DNA of 64,000 nucleotides from Gimesia sp. GTDB taxonomy: Bacteria; Planctomycetota; Planctomycetia; Planctomycetales; Planctomycetaceae. The notes under the pieces were generated by a model, which worked only from the letters and a program-made list of their open reading frames with translations, was not told where the DNA came from and did no database searches. The stretch is from NCBI RefSeq assembly GCF_040219335.1, contig NZ_JAVJSQ010000022.1, positions 1 through 64,000 on the forward strand. Direction: 5' to 3'. The position numbers and the translations under genes are program-made. Shown piece after piece: positions 18,260-26,840 of the stretch; the first letter of the stretch is position 1, and each line of letters opens with the position of its first letter.

Positions 18260-19819
18260 ATGGCCAATTCAAACTCTTCGAACGATCTGACCACAGCAAC
18301 CATTCTTATCTTCGGAGCCTCGGGCGATTTAACCGCCCGTAAATTAATTCCGTCTCTCTACGATCTGTGGAGCGAAGGCTACCTCTGCGAAAACCTGCCG
18401 ATTATTGGTCTGGCACGTCGCTCCAAGACGGATGAAGAGTTCCGCAACGAGCAGCGTGACACCGTCTCACAGTTCACACGCACCGGGACAGTCACCGATG
18501 AGAAATGGGAACAGTTTTCGAAACGGCTCTACTACCGGGAAGTCGATATCACAGACGAGAGCGATCACGTCCACCTCAAAGACACCATCGAAGCGGTCGA
18601 ACGGGAAACTTTAGGGGACACGATTTCGAAGCGGGTTGCCTACCTGGCCACGGCCCCCTCACTGTTTCACCCGTCTGTGCAGGCACTCTCCCGCGCAGGG
18701 ATGGTTCCCAAAAATACGAGCGAAGAGTGGTTGCGGGTCGTCATTGAAAAACCATTCGGTCACGATCTGGAATCGGCCCAGGAGCTCAGTACCCAGTTAA
18801 GCGAACTGCTCAGCGAAGATCAGATCTACCGCATCGACCATTACCTGGGTAAAGAGACCGTGCAGAACATTCTGCTCTTCCGGTTGAGTAACTCGATCTT
18901 TGAACCACTGCTGAACCGTAATCATGTCGACCATGTCCAGATCACCGTAGCTGAGTCACAAGGGATCGAACATGGGCGAGGCGGCTATTACGATCGCTCG
19001 GGAGCCCTGCGGGATGTGTTACAGAATCACGTTCTGCAACTGCTCTGCCTGATCGCCATGGAACCGCCGGCCCTGTTCAGCGGTGAAGAAATTCGCGATG
19101 AAAAACTGAAAGTGTTAAAAACACTGGCCCCCGGATCGAAAGGCCCGATCTCCGACTGGGCGGTCGCCGGTCAATACACGGCCGGCCAGTCATTCGGGCA
19201 GGCTGTGCCCGGTTACCGTGAAGAAGAACGTGTACCTGCCGACTCACGTCGGGAAACGTTCGTAGCGATGGAAGTCATGGTTGAGAACTGGCGCTGGGAA
19301 GGGGTTCCCTTCTATCTACGCACTGGCAAACGACTGCCGGAACGGGTCAGTGAAATTGCCATCCAGTTCAAACACCCGCCCATGAATCTGTTTACAACCG
19401 TTGAATGTGATGGCGATATCTGTTCGCTGGTTGAACGCAAGCCGAACGAACTGATCTTCCGCATTCAGCCCAAAGAGTCGATCTCGATGAAGTTTTCAAC
19501 GAAGCGGCCCGGGATGCAGTATCAGATCCAGCCGGTCACTATGGACTTCGCCTTTGAAGACGCCTATCACAAAAGCCTGCCCGAAGCATACGAGCGACTG
19601 CTGATGGATGTTCTCCGCGGCGACTCTACTCTGTTTACCCGTAGCGACGAACTGGAGGCTGCCTGGAAGTTCGTCACTCCCGTCCTCGACCAGTGGGAGA
19701 AAGGCGACCATACACCGGAACCTTATTATGCAGGTACCTGGGGCCCCTCAGGTGCAACAAACCTGTTGAGCAGATCCGGCCGACACTGGCGAACCCCATC
19801 TACAAGCAAGAAGGAATAA
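18260..19819 (+). CDS. zwf: glucose-6-phosphate 1-dehydrogenase
   Basis: A 519-residue Zwf, which oxidises glucose-6-phosphate to 6-phosphogluconolactone with NAD(P)+ in the oxidative pentose phosphate pathway. The N-terminal Rossmann motif is FGASGDLTARKL and the active-site signature is RIDHYLGKE. The C-terminal domain is full length (KRPGMQYQIQPVTMDF). It ends 12 bp before the convergent VanZ-like gene. No partner gene of the pathway is nearby. Confidence 0.96.
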   Translation: MANSNSSNDLTTATILIFGASGDLTARKLIPSLYDLWSEGYLCENLPIIGLARRSKTDEEFRNEQRDTVSQFTRTGTVTDEKWEQFSKRLYYREVDITDESDHVHLKDTIEAVERETLGDTISKRVAYLATAPSLFHPSVQALSRAGMVPKNTSEEWLRVVIEKPFGHDLESAQELSTQLSELLSEDQIYRIDHYLGKETVQNILLFRLSNSIFEPLLNRNHVDHVQITVAESQGIEHGRGGYYDRSGALRDVLQNHVLQLLCLIAMEPPALFSGEEIRDEKLKVLKTLAPGSKGPISDWAVAGQYTAGQSFGQAVPGYREEERVPADSRRETFVAMEVMVENWRWEGVPFYLRTGKRLPERVSEIAIQFKHPPMNLFTTVECDGDICSLVERKPNELIFRIQPKESISMKFSTKRPGMQYQIQPVTMDFAFEDAYHKSLPEAYERLLMDVLRGDSTLFTRSDELEAAWKFVTPVLDQWEKGDHTPEPYYAGTWGPSGATNLLSRSGRHWRTPSTSKKE

Positions 19820-19831
19820 CCAGACGAAGCA

Positions 19832-20257
19832 TTAATCCGCAGAGTCAGCCTGCTCTGACTCCTGCGGCTCCGCTAACTTTTGCTTCAGTACCTGCAGTGG
19901 CTTTGACAACAGCAGAAACAGTGTGACTCCCAGCAAGGCTCCCAGCGTATCGGCAACCCAGTCCTTGACGCTCGGTTCCCGTTTTAATACAGGGATCCCC
20001 TGTAGCAGTTCATCGACAATCCCAAACAGACTCACGCCCAGAACGATCAACAGCAGACGCTTCAGGGACAGTCGATCCCAGCGCAGTGACAGCCACCAGG
20101 TCAGCAGAAACGCCAGCCCTGCGTAAGCGATAAAATGCAGAGGCACATCGGTTCCCTGGGGGAGCGTCCCTTTTTTCAAAGGGACGTGAGTCGCGGTAAA
20201 CAGCACCATCAAGTATAGAATCAGCAACGTACGAATCAAAAGATGATAACGATGCAT
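19832..20257 (-). CDS. VanZ family membrane protein
   Basis: A 141-residue VanZ-like protein with about four membrane helices. It carries the family features HVPLKKGTLPQGTDVPLHFIAYAGLAFL and the GIVDELLQG...KEREPSVKDWVADTLGALLG-type region (here with DELLQ and D-W-V-A-D). I prefer the ATG at 20257 over the TTG five codons earlier; AGGGA precedes it closely. VanZ proteins are linked to low-level glycopeptide resistance in some bacteria, but most homologues have no known role. Confidence 0.85.
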   Translation of the reverse strand: MHRYHLLIRTLLILYLMVLFTATHVPLKKGTLPQGTDVPLHFIAYAGLAFLLTWWLSLRWDRLSLKRLLLIVLGVSLFGIVDELLQGIPVLKREPSVKDWVADTLGALLGVTLFLLLSKPLQVLKQKLAEPQESEQADSAD

Positions 20258-20325
20258 CACTTCCCTGCCCAATCGAATGTCAACTGTTACCGAATCCCCT
20301 GCAGATAGATCATCCTAAAACGGAA

Positions 20326-21588
20326 TCAAACCCGATAGGGTGTTTTCTGCCGTGCTTCCGGATGCGCTTCCAGATAGCTGGCGATACGATCTTTGCGGGA
20401 GAGCGCTTCCGGAATGAAGTCGATGGCCTGTTCCAGACGGTCGTTGGGTTCCGCACAGCTGAACCGCAGGAAGCCATGACCGGCTTCGCCAAAACATTCG
20501 CCTCCCAGGCACGCGATACCGAAATCATCATCGGCGCCCTGTAATAGATAGAGAGCCAGACCATGGCTGGTGATTCCCAGTTCGTTACAGACGGGAGCGA
20601 CGTTCACGAATACGTAAAAAGTGGCATGAGGATCGAGGGCATGAAAATGTTCGATCTCATTCAGCTTGTTGGTCAGCAGTACGACTTTTTCGCGGAACTT
20701 CAACATCACCTCATCGCGTTCCTGCGAATCCTTGTTCAGCGCGGCTGCTCCCGCCAGTTGTACGATGGGGGGAGTACAGGAGAGGGTGGTATTGACCATT
20801 TTGCCGATGGAAGTCGCGACCTCTTCTGAGGCGACGCAGAACCCAAGCCGCCAGCCACTCATGCTGTAAGATTTTGAAAAGGTGTAAGCAGACACACACT
20901 GATCCAGCATTCCGGGCTGTGCCAGGATCGAATGATGTTTACCCTGCCAGACCATATGACAGTAAGGCTCATCGCTGAAGACGGCAATGTTCTTGCCACG
21001 AATCAGGTCGGCAATCGCTTTCAGATCGGATTCCTGAATCACACCGCCGGTAGGATTGTGAGGTGAGTTCAGGAAGATTGCTTTGGGAGCAGGGTCTTCA
21101 TTGATGAATTTCTCAATGTCAGCCAGATCGGGTCGGAACTCATTCTCCTGCTTCAGGTCGGAGAGTACCATCCGCGCGCCGCGGCGTTCAATGTTCGGGA
21201 GATAGGTCGGGAAGTAGGGGCTGAAAACGAGTACGCCGTCCCCGGGGTTCAGAAAAGCTTCACAGAAGAACTGCTCAAAGACCTTGGCACCAGGCCCGAC
21301 AACAATATTTTCCGGCTTGGCATCAACCTGGAACTCACGGGAGACGAAATCGGCAGCCGCCTGACGGAACTCGGGAATCCCCGGAGAGGCACAATAGTGC
21401 GACTGGTTATTTTGAATGGCTTCAATTCCGGTAGCCTTCGCGGAAGCGGTACTGTCAAAGGGGCTGTCTCCCACTTCCAGTTCCACAACATCTTTGCCTT
21501 GCGCTTTGAGTTGTTTCGCAATTGCCAGAACACTGAAGGCGGTTTCCACGGTAAGAGACTGAGCAAAATCACTTAATTGTAAAGCCAC
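20326..21588 (-). CDS. class I/II pyridoxal-phosphate aminotransferase
   Basis: A 420-residue fold-type I aminotransferase of the aspartate aminotransferase group. Visible are GDSPFD near the N-terminus, NSPHNPTGGV (contacts to the PLP ring and substrate carboxylate), SDEPYCHM, the Schiff-base Lys in TFSKSYSMSGWRLGF, and the substrate-binding Arg in RFSCAEP. The start is GTG at 21588 with AAGGGGA about seven bases upstream. The substrate cannot be fixed from sequence; aspartate or aromatic amino acids are likely. It runs opposite to zwf and alongside the VanZ-like gene. Confidence 0.9.
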   Translation of the reverse strand: MALQLSDFAQSLTVETAFSVLAIAKQLKAQGKDVVELEVGDSPFDSTASAKATGIEAIQNNQSHYCASPGIPEFRQAAADFVSREFQVDAKPENIVVGPGAKVFEQFFCEAFLNPGDGVLVFSPYFPTYLPNIERRGARMVLSDLKQENEFRPDLADIEKFINEDPAPKAIFLNSPHNPTGGVIQESDLKAIADLIRGKNIAVFSDEPYCHMVWQGKHHSILAQPGMLDQCVSAYTFSKSYSMSGWRLGFCVASEEVATSIGKMVNTTLSCTPPIVQLAGAAALNKDSQERDEVMLKFREKVVLLTNKLNEIEHFHALDPHATFYVFVNVAPVCNELGITSHGLALYLLQGADDDFGIACLGGECFGEAGHGFLRFSCAEPNDRLEQAIDFIPEALSRKDRIASYLEAHPEARQKTPYRV

Positions 21589-21716
21589 GAAAGAATCCCC
21601 TTTGAGGTTGAAGTTATTCCGGAAGTGTTCTCAATGCTGATTACTTTAAAGGGGTCGCCCGTTTTTTGAAACTGGTTCGGCCCCCATTCTCTGAAACTGA
21701 CTTTATTTCACGCGCG

Positions 21717-22463
21717 TTATTTCGTTGAGATCGCCTGTGCCAGCGGACGCAGAACCTGATCGATCACATAGTCTTTCATCAACTGATCCGATTTGGCTTT
21801 CAGATCATACATCGTTTCTTCCAGCCGGGTGTCTGCCGACAGGCTGCCGTACTGCCTGAGGGTAAAGAACACCGAAATCTGCTCGTCAGGAAAATCGTCA
21901 CGGCGGACCTGGTAGGCGTTCGTACGGGTTTCGATCATCAGGCGTGCCTGGCAGCGACAGGAGTCATCCAGGCTGAGGGTAATCGAAGGTTCATAATTCA
22001 ATGCCCGGGAACCGGGAATCTGCAACAGGCTGTCCACGGCCTGATTTGCTCCCAGCGCTTCCGCGACCAGTGCGTCGTGATTTCCCCGATATGAAAAATC
22101 AAATCCGACGATATAGTCGAGTGCCTCACAGTCGAGCGGACTGACTGACAACATATAGGGCACTAGCTCCAGCATGAGCTGATGTTGAGTGAGGCAGTCG
22201 TCCGGGTCATTGGGATTAAAATAGCCACTGCAGACCCGTTGCGTTTCCAGGGACATCCATCGCTGCTGGCCGACCTCTTCCTTATCTTCCTCCAGAATGA
22301 AGCCGTTTTCTCCCCGGTTATAAAAATTGCGCATCGAGGGAAACGACTTCTGCACCCGCTCAAAAAAATTCAGTACTGTATCCCGTGAGGAAGGCAGCGT
22401 CATTTCCGTGCATAAATTCAGGTTCACGAAATAATCATCGGACAGCATACTGTAAGGGTGCAT
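21717..22463 (-). CDS. conserved hypothetical protein
   Basis: A 248-residue soluble protein that I do not assign to a family. It has no signal peptide or membrane helix. The sequence is well mixed and protein-like, with an acidic N-terminal half, a GFDFSYRGNHDALVAEAL segment in the middle, and a Cys-x-Cys pair (SCRCQ). The strand is divergent from the methyltransferase gene, whose start lies about 100 bp away. It is separated by about 130 bp from the aminotransferase. The function is unknown. Confidence 0.75.
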   Translation of the reverse strand: MHPYSMLSDDYFVNLNLCTEMTLPSSRDTVLNFFERVQKSFPSMRNFYNRGENGFILEEDKEEVGQQRWMSLETQRVCSGYFNPNDPDDCLTQHQLMLELVPYMLSVSPLDCEALDYIVGFDFSYRGNHDALVAEALGANQAVDSLLQIPGSRALNYEPSITLSLDDSCRCQARLMIETRTNAYQVRRDDFPDEQISVFFTLRQYGSLSADTRLEETMYDLKAKSDQLMKDYVIDQVLRPLAQAISTK

Positions 22464-22559
22464 AATCGTTCTATCATCTTGTATATTAGCAGCACGAGCC
22501 CAGTCAGGGTCCGAGATTCAGAAGCGCAACAGTCAGCCTATTCTACCGGAGGTTTTCAG

Positions 22560-23168
22560 ATGGGTCAAAGAACAGTTGCTGATCCGCAGGGAGTTCGCAG
22601 TAGCGAACAGAAAACCAGTGTTGGTCAGTCATCTCCCCTGAAATGCTCCCTGTTTGCCACCGAAACAGGCTGGTGTGGACTGTTGGGGAGGGATAATACG
22701 GTAACCCGACTCTGGATGGGACACCATTCCCGCACTGATGCGCTGGAATCTCTGCAAAAATTCTGCGAGCAAAATCCTGAGCTTAAAGAGGAAGAAATCG
22801 AAGAAGCCGACTGGTTTCCAGAGCTACGGGAGCGACTGCAGGATTATTTTCAGGGCGCCCGGGTTGATTTTCAGGACATCACTCTGAACCTGCCTCAACT
22901 GACGGCATTCCAGTCCCGTGTCATCCAGGCTCTGCAGCAGGTTGGTTACGGTGAGTTAATCACTTATGGAGAGTTAGCCAGCAAAGCAGGCTCACCACGG
23001 GCCGCTCGCGCGGTGGGAACGGTGATGGCCGGGAATCGAATTCCAGTGCTGATCCCCTGCCACAGAGTTGTTGCTGCGGGAGGAAAACTGGGAGTCTTCT
23101 CTGCACCACAGGGGACTTCGCTGAAAGCGCACCTGTTGCAACTCGAATCCCGGGGATTCACTGAGTAA
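22560..23168 (+). CDS. ogt: methylated-DNA--protein-cysteine methyltransferase
   Basis: A 202-residue DNA repair protein that removes alkyl groups from O6-alkylguanine by transfer to its own cysteine. The active site PCHRVV carries the acceptor Cys167, preceded by the helix-turn-helix with RAARAVGTVMAGNRIPVLI. The N-terminal ribonuclease-like domain is present. The ATG at 22560 is chosen because GGAGG lies seven bases upstream; the open frame extends further up but without support. Ogt and Ada-C forms cannot be told apart; no Ada-type N-domain is present. Confidence 0.92.
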   Translation: MGQRTVADPQGVRSSEQKTSVGQSSPLKCSLFATETGWCGLLGRDNTVTRLWMGHHSRTDALESLQKFCEQNPELKEEEIEEADWFPELRERLQDYFQGARVDFQDITLNLPQLTAFQSRVIQALQQVGYGELITYGELASKAGSPRAARAVGTVMAGNRIPVLIPCHRVVAAGGKLGVFSAPQGTSLKAHLLQLESRGFTE

Positions 23169-23198
23169 GTTCCCGTCCAGGTACTGCCAGCAATCGTC

Positions 23199-24056
23199 TC
23201 AGGCGGACTTTCGCAGTTCCGAAGATCTGTCAGAAGCTGTGCGAGAGCGAGGCCCTGCGTTGCGTTTTTTGTGTTCTGCTTGCTGCTGCTGATCGAGCAT
23301 GGCCTGTTCAAACAGAAAGATCCGCTGCCCCAGGCGATCGATCCGCCGGGTGACGGAATTCGAGGTCTGTTCCATGCCTGCAGAGACGAGCGTAATGACT
23401 CCCAGAAAGAGCAGCATCTGTCCTGCAGTACTGATCAACCAGCCGGTAGAGGCATAGTTGGCTGGTCCGCCATAATAACCCCAGAGCACGAGTGTCGTTC
23501 CAATTGTCAAAACTGCCACGCCGCCATAGGCCATCAGCTGACCAACCAGTCCCAGCCAGTTAGGCTTCTGATCTTCCTCTTCGATCAGGCTCTGGATATC
23601 GCGGAAATCGGAATGCAGTCGAGGTGTTACAGGCTCGTATTCTTCTTCGACCTCTTCTGTATCGTAAGCTTCCGTTTGGAAAGTTTCGTCTGCCCAGCTG
23701 GCAGAATCATCCTGTACGAAAGCAGGTTCACTTTTCGGAGCCGCAGCAGGGGCTTCCTTCACCTGTGGTGGTTCTGAAACCGGCGGTTTCAAATTTTCTG
23801 GCGGCTTCTGTTCTGTGGAAGCAAATAACGAAGAAGCGTCCTGCACGCGCGATTCGGCTTTTGTCAGAGGCCCGTAGGGGTCCAGAATATCGCGATTCGA
23901 CCAGCGCGCCAGCAGTTCGCGGGCTTCTTTGGTTTTATCACTGATTCGAGCTGCAGCCGTACTTCCCATGTCATTTCCACAGATCGCGCAATGGATCCGC
24001 GTGGAATCGGAAGAAACTTCGGCAGCCACATCTGACTGGCAACTTGTGCACCACAT
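23199..24056 (-). CDS. zinc-ribbon membrane protein
   Basis: A 285-residue protein of unknown function. The N-terminus has CTSC (3-6) and CAIC (about 23-26), a two-knuckle zinc ribbon. A Pro/Glu-rich, low-complexity cytoplasmic spacer (about 50-150) is followed by two membrane helices (about 170-190 and 205-230) and a C-terminal helix with a coiled-coil look (DRLGQRIFLFEQAMLDQQQQ). AGGTG is just before the ATG. It converges with ogt. This zinc ribbon-spacer-two-helix layout resembles planctomycete-specific hypothetical proteins. Confidence 0.75.
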   Translation of the reverse strand: MWCTSCQSDVAAEVSSDSTRIHCAICGNDMGSTAAARISDKTKEARELLARWSNRDILDPYGPLTKAESRVQDASSLFASTEQKPPENLKPPVSEPPQVKEAPAAAPKSEPAFVQDDSASWADETFQTEAYDTEEVEEEYEPVTPRLHSDFRDIQSLIEEEDQKPNWLGLVGQLMAYGGVAVLTIGTTLVLWGYYGGPANYASTGWLISTAGQMLLFLGVITLVSAGMEQTSNSVTRRIDRLGQRIFLFEQAMLDQQQQAEHKKRNAGPRSRTASDRSSELRKSA

Positions 24057-24415
24057 AAGGCACCTGGTTTTGATAACTGAATAACTGGAGAGGACTTGAG
24101 AGTTCGCTGAAATGCTTTATAGATGGGAGAGAGACAGGGATTATCAATACTTGGCCATTTGATGCAAGACCGTTTTTCATTTCCAGACCAGAGCTCAAGC
24201 AGGTCATGACCGCAGTTCACTTCGAGAATAGAAAAATATGCAGAGTGTGAAATACACCACAGATTGAACCCGGACCGCCTGTAATACTGAGGCTGTGATT
24301 CACCTGTTGTGATTCAAAACATGCCACAAGGGGACCGTCTGACACAGCCGCCCCCTGGTTCGAACCATGGCCCAACCTAAAAACGTCTGTTCGAGTTATT
24401 TTTCAGGAGAAACGA
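24057..24415. other. intergenic region with direct repeat TGTGATTCA
   Basis: About 360 bp between divergent genes; both promoters should lie here. TGTGATTCA occurs twice with a 14-base period (24294-24302 and 24308-24316), about 100 bases before the YHS-repeat gene. This could be a regulator half-site pair. I see no other structure. Confidence 0.4.
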
Positions 24416-25294
24416 ATGAATCTGGTCCGCGTATTTTTAACGGCAGCATTTCTGGCATCAACTGTCATGCTCAGCCATGCCGTGGAAGCCAAAGAAGCTC
24501 CCGTTGCATTAGATGGAAACTGTGCCGTCTGCCTAGTGAATGGAAAGAAAATTGTAAAAGGGAAACCGGAATTCAAAGTGGTCTTCGATGGCCAGACTTA
24601 TCTTTTTCCGTCTCAAAAAGTGAAACAGGAATTCGAGGCGAGCCCCGAAAAGTATGTGCCGGCACTCAAGGGTGACTGCACCGTCTGTTTTGCCCATCAT
24701 GATGGTCATCGCAATCCGGGAACCGTCGATCACATCAGCTTTTACCAGGGACGCGTCTTTCTGTTCCCCAACGAACAGATCAAAGCTGTATTTGATAAAG
24801 CGCCTGCAAAATACTCAGACGTCGATCTGGCCTGTAACGGCAAGTGTATCGTCTGCAAGGTCGATGGTGGAAAAGATGTACCTGGTCAAGCGAAGTTTAC
24901 CGCCATCCACAAAGGCATGCGTTACCAGTTTCCCAGCGAAGCTGTCATGCAGAAATTCCAGGCAAGTCCTGATAAATATATTTCCCAGCTCAAAACTGAC
25001 TCTCAAACCAGTAGTACCACAGACGCTGCATCACAGCTCGTCTCTGTCACCGGAACTACCGGTTGTGCCGCCTGTCAGTTTGGCGTACATCCCAAACAGG
25101 ATCCCGGTGAACTGGGGCTCGCCGTTAAAAGCGAGGATGGAAAAATCTATGTGATCGAAGGTGCTCACAGATCCCACCCCAGCCTGTACGACAGCCGTTT
25201 CGAGAGCTTGAAGGTCAAAGTCAAAGGCAAAGAAATTGCATCTAAAGGCAATTTCGTCTGGCTCGCTCCTCAATCAATTGAAACCGTGAAATAA
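24416..25294 (+). CDS. secreted protein with three YHS/TRASH-like metal-binding repeats
   Basis: A 292-residue exported protein. The signal peptide ends near VEA-K (25). Three similar units follow, each with a C-x-x-C pair and an F-P-S/N...F...SP/AP-KY ending: about 33-78 (CAVC), about 80-130 (CTVC) and about 138-185 (CIVC). These look like YHS/TRASH domains, known for heavy-metal binding. The C-terminal part (about 210-292) has GCAACQFGVH and GLAVKSEDGKIYVIEGAH, like the DUF6370-type fold. It converges with a thioredoxin-YHS protein and is one gene away from the MNIO cluster. A role in periplasmic metal sensing or delivery is inferred. Confidence 0.8.
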   Translation: MNLVRVFLTAAFLASTVMLSHAVEAKEAPVALDGNCAVCLVNGKKIVKGKPEFKVVFDGQTYLFPSQKVKQEFEASPEKYVPALKGDCTVCFAHHDGHRNPGTVDHISFYQGRVFLFPNEQIKAVFDKAPAKYSDVDLACNGKCIVCKVDGGKDVPGQAKFTAIHKGMRYQFPSEAVMQKFQASPDKYISQLKTDSQTSSTTDAASQLVSVTGTTGCAACQFGVHPKQDPGELGLAVKSEDGKIYVIEGAHRSHPSLYDSRFESLKVKVKGKEIASKGNFVWLAPQSIETVK

Positions 25295-25310
25295 TCAAAT
25301 CAACTGAAAA

Positions 25311-25341
25311 ACAGCCTGAGACCAATTTGGTTTCAGGCTGT
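25311..25341. terminator. hairpin between convergent YHS genes
   Basis: ACAGCCTGA-G-ACC pairs with GGT-T-TCAGGCTGT around an AATTT loop, giving a 13-pair stem. The T-run on either side is weak. Its position between two convergent genes fits bidirectional termination. Confidence 0.6.
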
Positions 25342-25435
25342 CTGAATACTTTGATTATTGGCAACACCTGGCAGCGACTGTTTTCTTCCTCTCTCTTCCA
25401 ACCTGAGCCGAAGAATGCTGTCAGGTGTTTTTTAA

Positions 25436-26248
25436 TTACCGGGCCAGGTAATAAGAGGGATTTGATGTAAAGCGTTCCCGCTCTGCATCACTGGAGAAGA
25501 AGACCAGACGTTCCCGATAGACGCCCCCCGCGTAAGGATCGCCCTCGACCGATTGATTTCGTTCCAGTTTTGATACACGACATTGCCCGTCGAATGCAGG
25601 CCAGTATTCCATCGGACTCGCATCAAACTTCTGTTTGTGTTCACGAGAAGCGAAGCAAAGCTTGCGTCCTTTGAATTCCGAAGTAAACTGCGCACTCCCT
25701 TCCCGCAGCTCCTGATCGTCGAGCATGCTGACCAGACAGACCCCTTTGAAAGCAAACTCGGGAGCCACTTCCTTCTGGCTCATTTTCTTGATTTCTGCTG
25801 TCTGGGCTTTAGCAGGAGCAGCTTGCTCATGATTCACCAGGCAGATTTTCTGCAGGTGTCCCGACATATCGCGGGCAGCCACATAACCCGACAGCTTTTT
25901 GACCACCTTCAGCTCGGGCGAAATAATGACCGTTGTAGGCAAACCGGCGACACCGATGGCTTCTACGAATTCCGGATTTTCATCCGCATCCACGCGAAGT
26001 GGGATGAAGCAGGAATTAATGTGCTTAATCACCTTCTGATCTTTGAAGGTTTCCTTATCCATTTTATGACAGTAACCACACCAGCTGGCTCCAATCTGAA
26101 TGAACATCGATTTTTCCTGAGCGCGGGCCTGCAGGGCAGCCTGCTTCAGGTTGGTTTGCCAGCTGATTTCATCCGCTCTTAAGGCGGGAGTGAAAGACTG
26201 AAGAAAAACAAAACTTAATGTCAGAACGAGTAAGTTCCTGGCGCGCAT
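25436..26248 (-). CDS. secreted thioredoxin-fold protein with C-terminal YHS-like domains
   Basis: A 270-residue exported protein. The signal peptide ends near LRA-D (25). The thioredoxin fold (about 30-140) has SWCGYCHKM with the redox pair Cys57/Cys60 and a cis-Pro in GLPTTV. The C-terminal part (about 165-270) contains two YHS-like units (GVCLVSMLDDQ...FASREHKQKFDASPMEYWPAFDGQCRVSKLE...SDAERERFTSNPSYYL). Each keeps only one of the two cysteines. Thioredoxin plus YHS on one chain suggests redox control of a metal site in the periplasm. It converges with the triple-YHS gene. Confidence 0.82.
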   Translation of the reverse strand: MRARNLLVLTLSFVFLQSFTPALRADEISWQTNLKQAALQARAQEKSMFIQIGASWCGYCHKMDKETFKDQKVIKHINSCFIPLRVDADENPEFVEAIGVAGLPTTVIISPELKVVKKLSGYVAARDMSGHLQKICLVNHEQAAPAKAQTAEIKKMSQKEVAPEFAFKGVCLVSMLDDQELREGSAQFTSEFKGRKLCFASREHKQKFDASPMEYWPAFDGQCRVSKLERNQSVEGDPYAGGVYRERLVFFSSDAERERFTSNPSYYLAR

Positions 26249-26840
26249 AACATTCCCTTATGATAGTAGCCCAAAAATTCCTGCACGCTTTACATATCGG
26301 ACAGATTTGATGATTCGTTCAGTTTGCAGGATTATTCTGGATCAGATTTTTGTAATTGATTTGAGGTTTAGAACGATTCGTAAGCTCAGATAAACACTGA
26401 GGATAACGCAGGGGATTTATCTCCCCCAGTTTCACAGTGCGACCGCTTTTGCAGGGTAGGTTGTGTCGGTAGTTTTTTCAGAGTTATCAACATACTTCAT
26501 ACGTAAAGTATTCATATTTTATTGGATAATTTTGTCATAAATCCGTCTGTGATGAAGATCGTCTTTCTGTGCGCCAGGGACTGTAAAGCAGCTTACAAAA
26601 GCAGTTCCAGCAGGCAGGACTTGCCTGTGACTTGAATACTCAAACTCTGAAATTCATGGAGTTTACAGCTCAGACTTTGAGAGCAGGAGAAGGGGGATTT
26701 TTCTTTGATTTCCCGTATCCTCAGTTTAAATTCAGAGTCAAATGTGAGATAACTCACAGAACAATTGAGGAGCGGGTTTTAGTCTTAACTCCTTGTCTGA
26801 AATTTCATTCTTTCCTGCGATAGAAACGTTGAGGTATTCC
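26249..26840. other. intergenic region upstream of the Cys-rich precursor gene
   Basis: About 590 bp without a convincing gene. It includes the perfect TGTGA-N6-TCACA palindrome at 26743-26758, a CAGGCAGGACTTGCCTG hairpin near 26611-26627, and an imperfect ATACTT/AAGTAT repeat near 26493-26512. The promoters of the thioredoxin-YHS gene (left) and of the precursor gene (right) should both be here. The length is unusual for this window and suggests regulation. Confidence 0.5.
26743..26758. promoter_or_regulatory. CRP/FNR-type palindrome upstream of the precursor gene
   Basis: TGTGAGATAACTCACA is an exact TGTGA-N6-TCACA, the core recognised by CRP-family regulators in other bacteria. It ends 82 bp before the ATG of the Cys-rich precursor gene. 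No regulator gene is in the window, so the binding protein is inferred by sequence only. Confidence 0.5.

Noticed and set aside
20258..20272. TTG start of the VanZ-like protein
   Set aside because: The internal ATG has a better upstream AGGGA and gives a normal family N-terminus; the five extra codons cannot be excluded.
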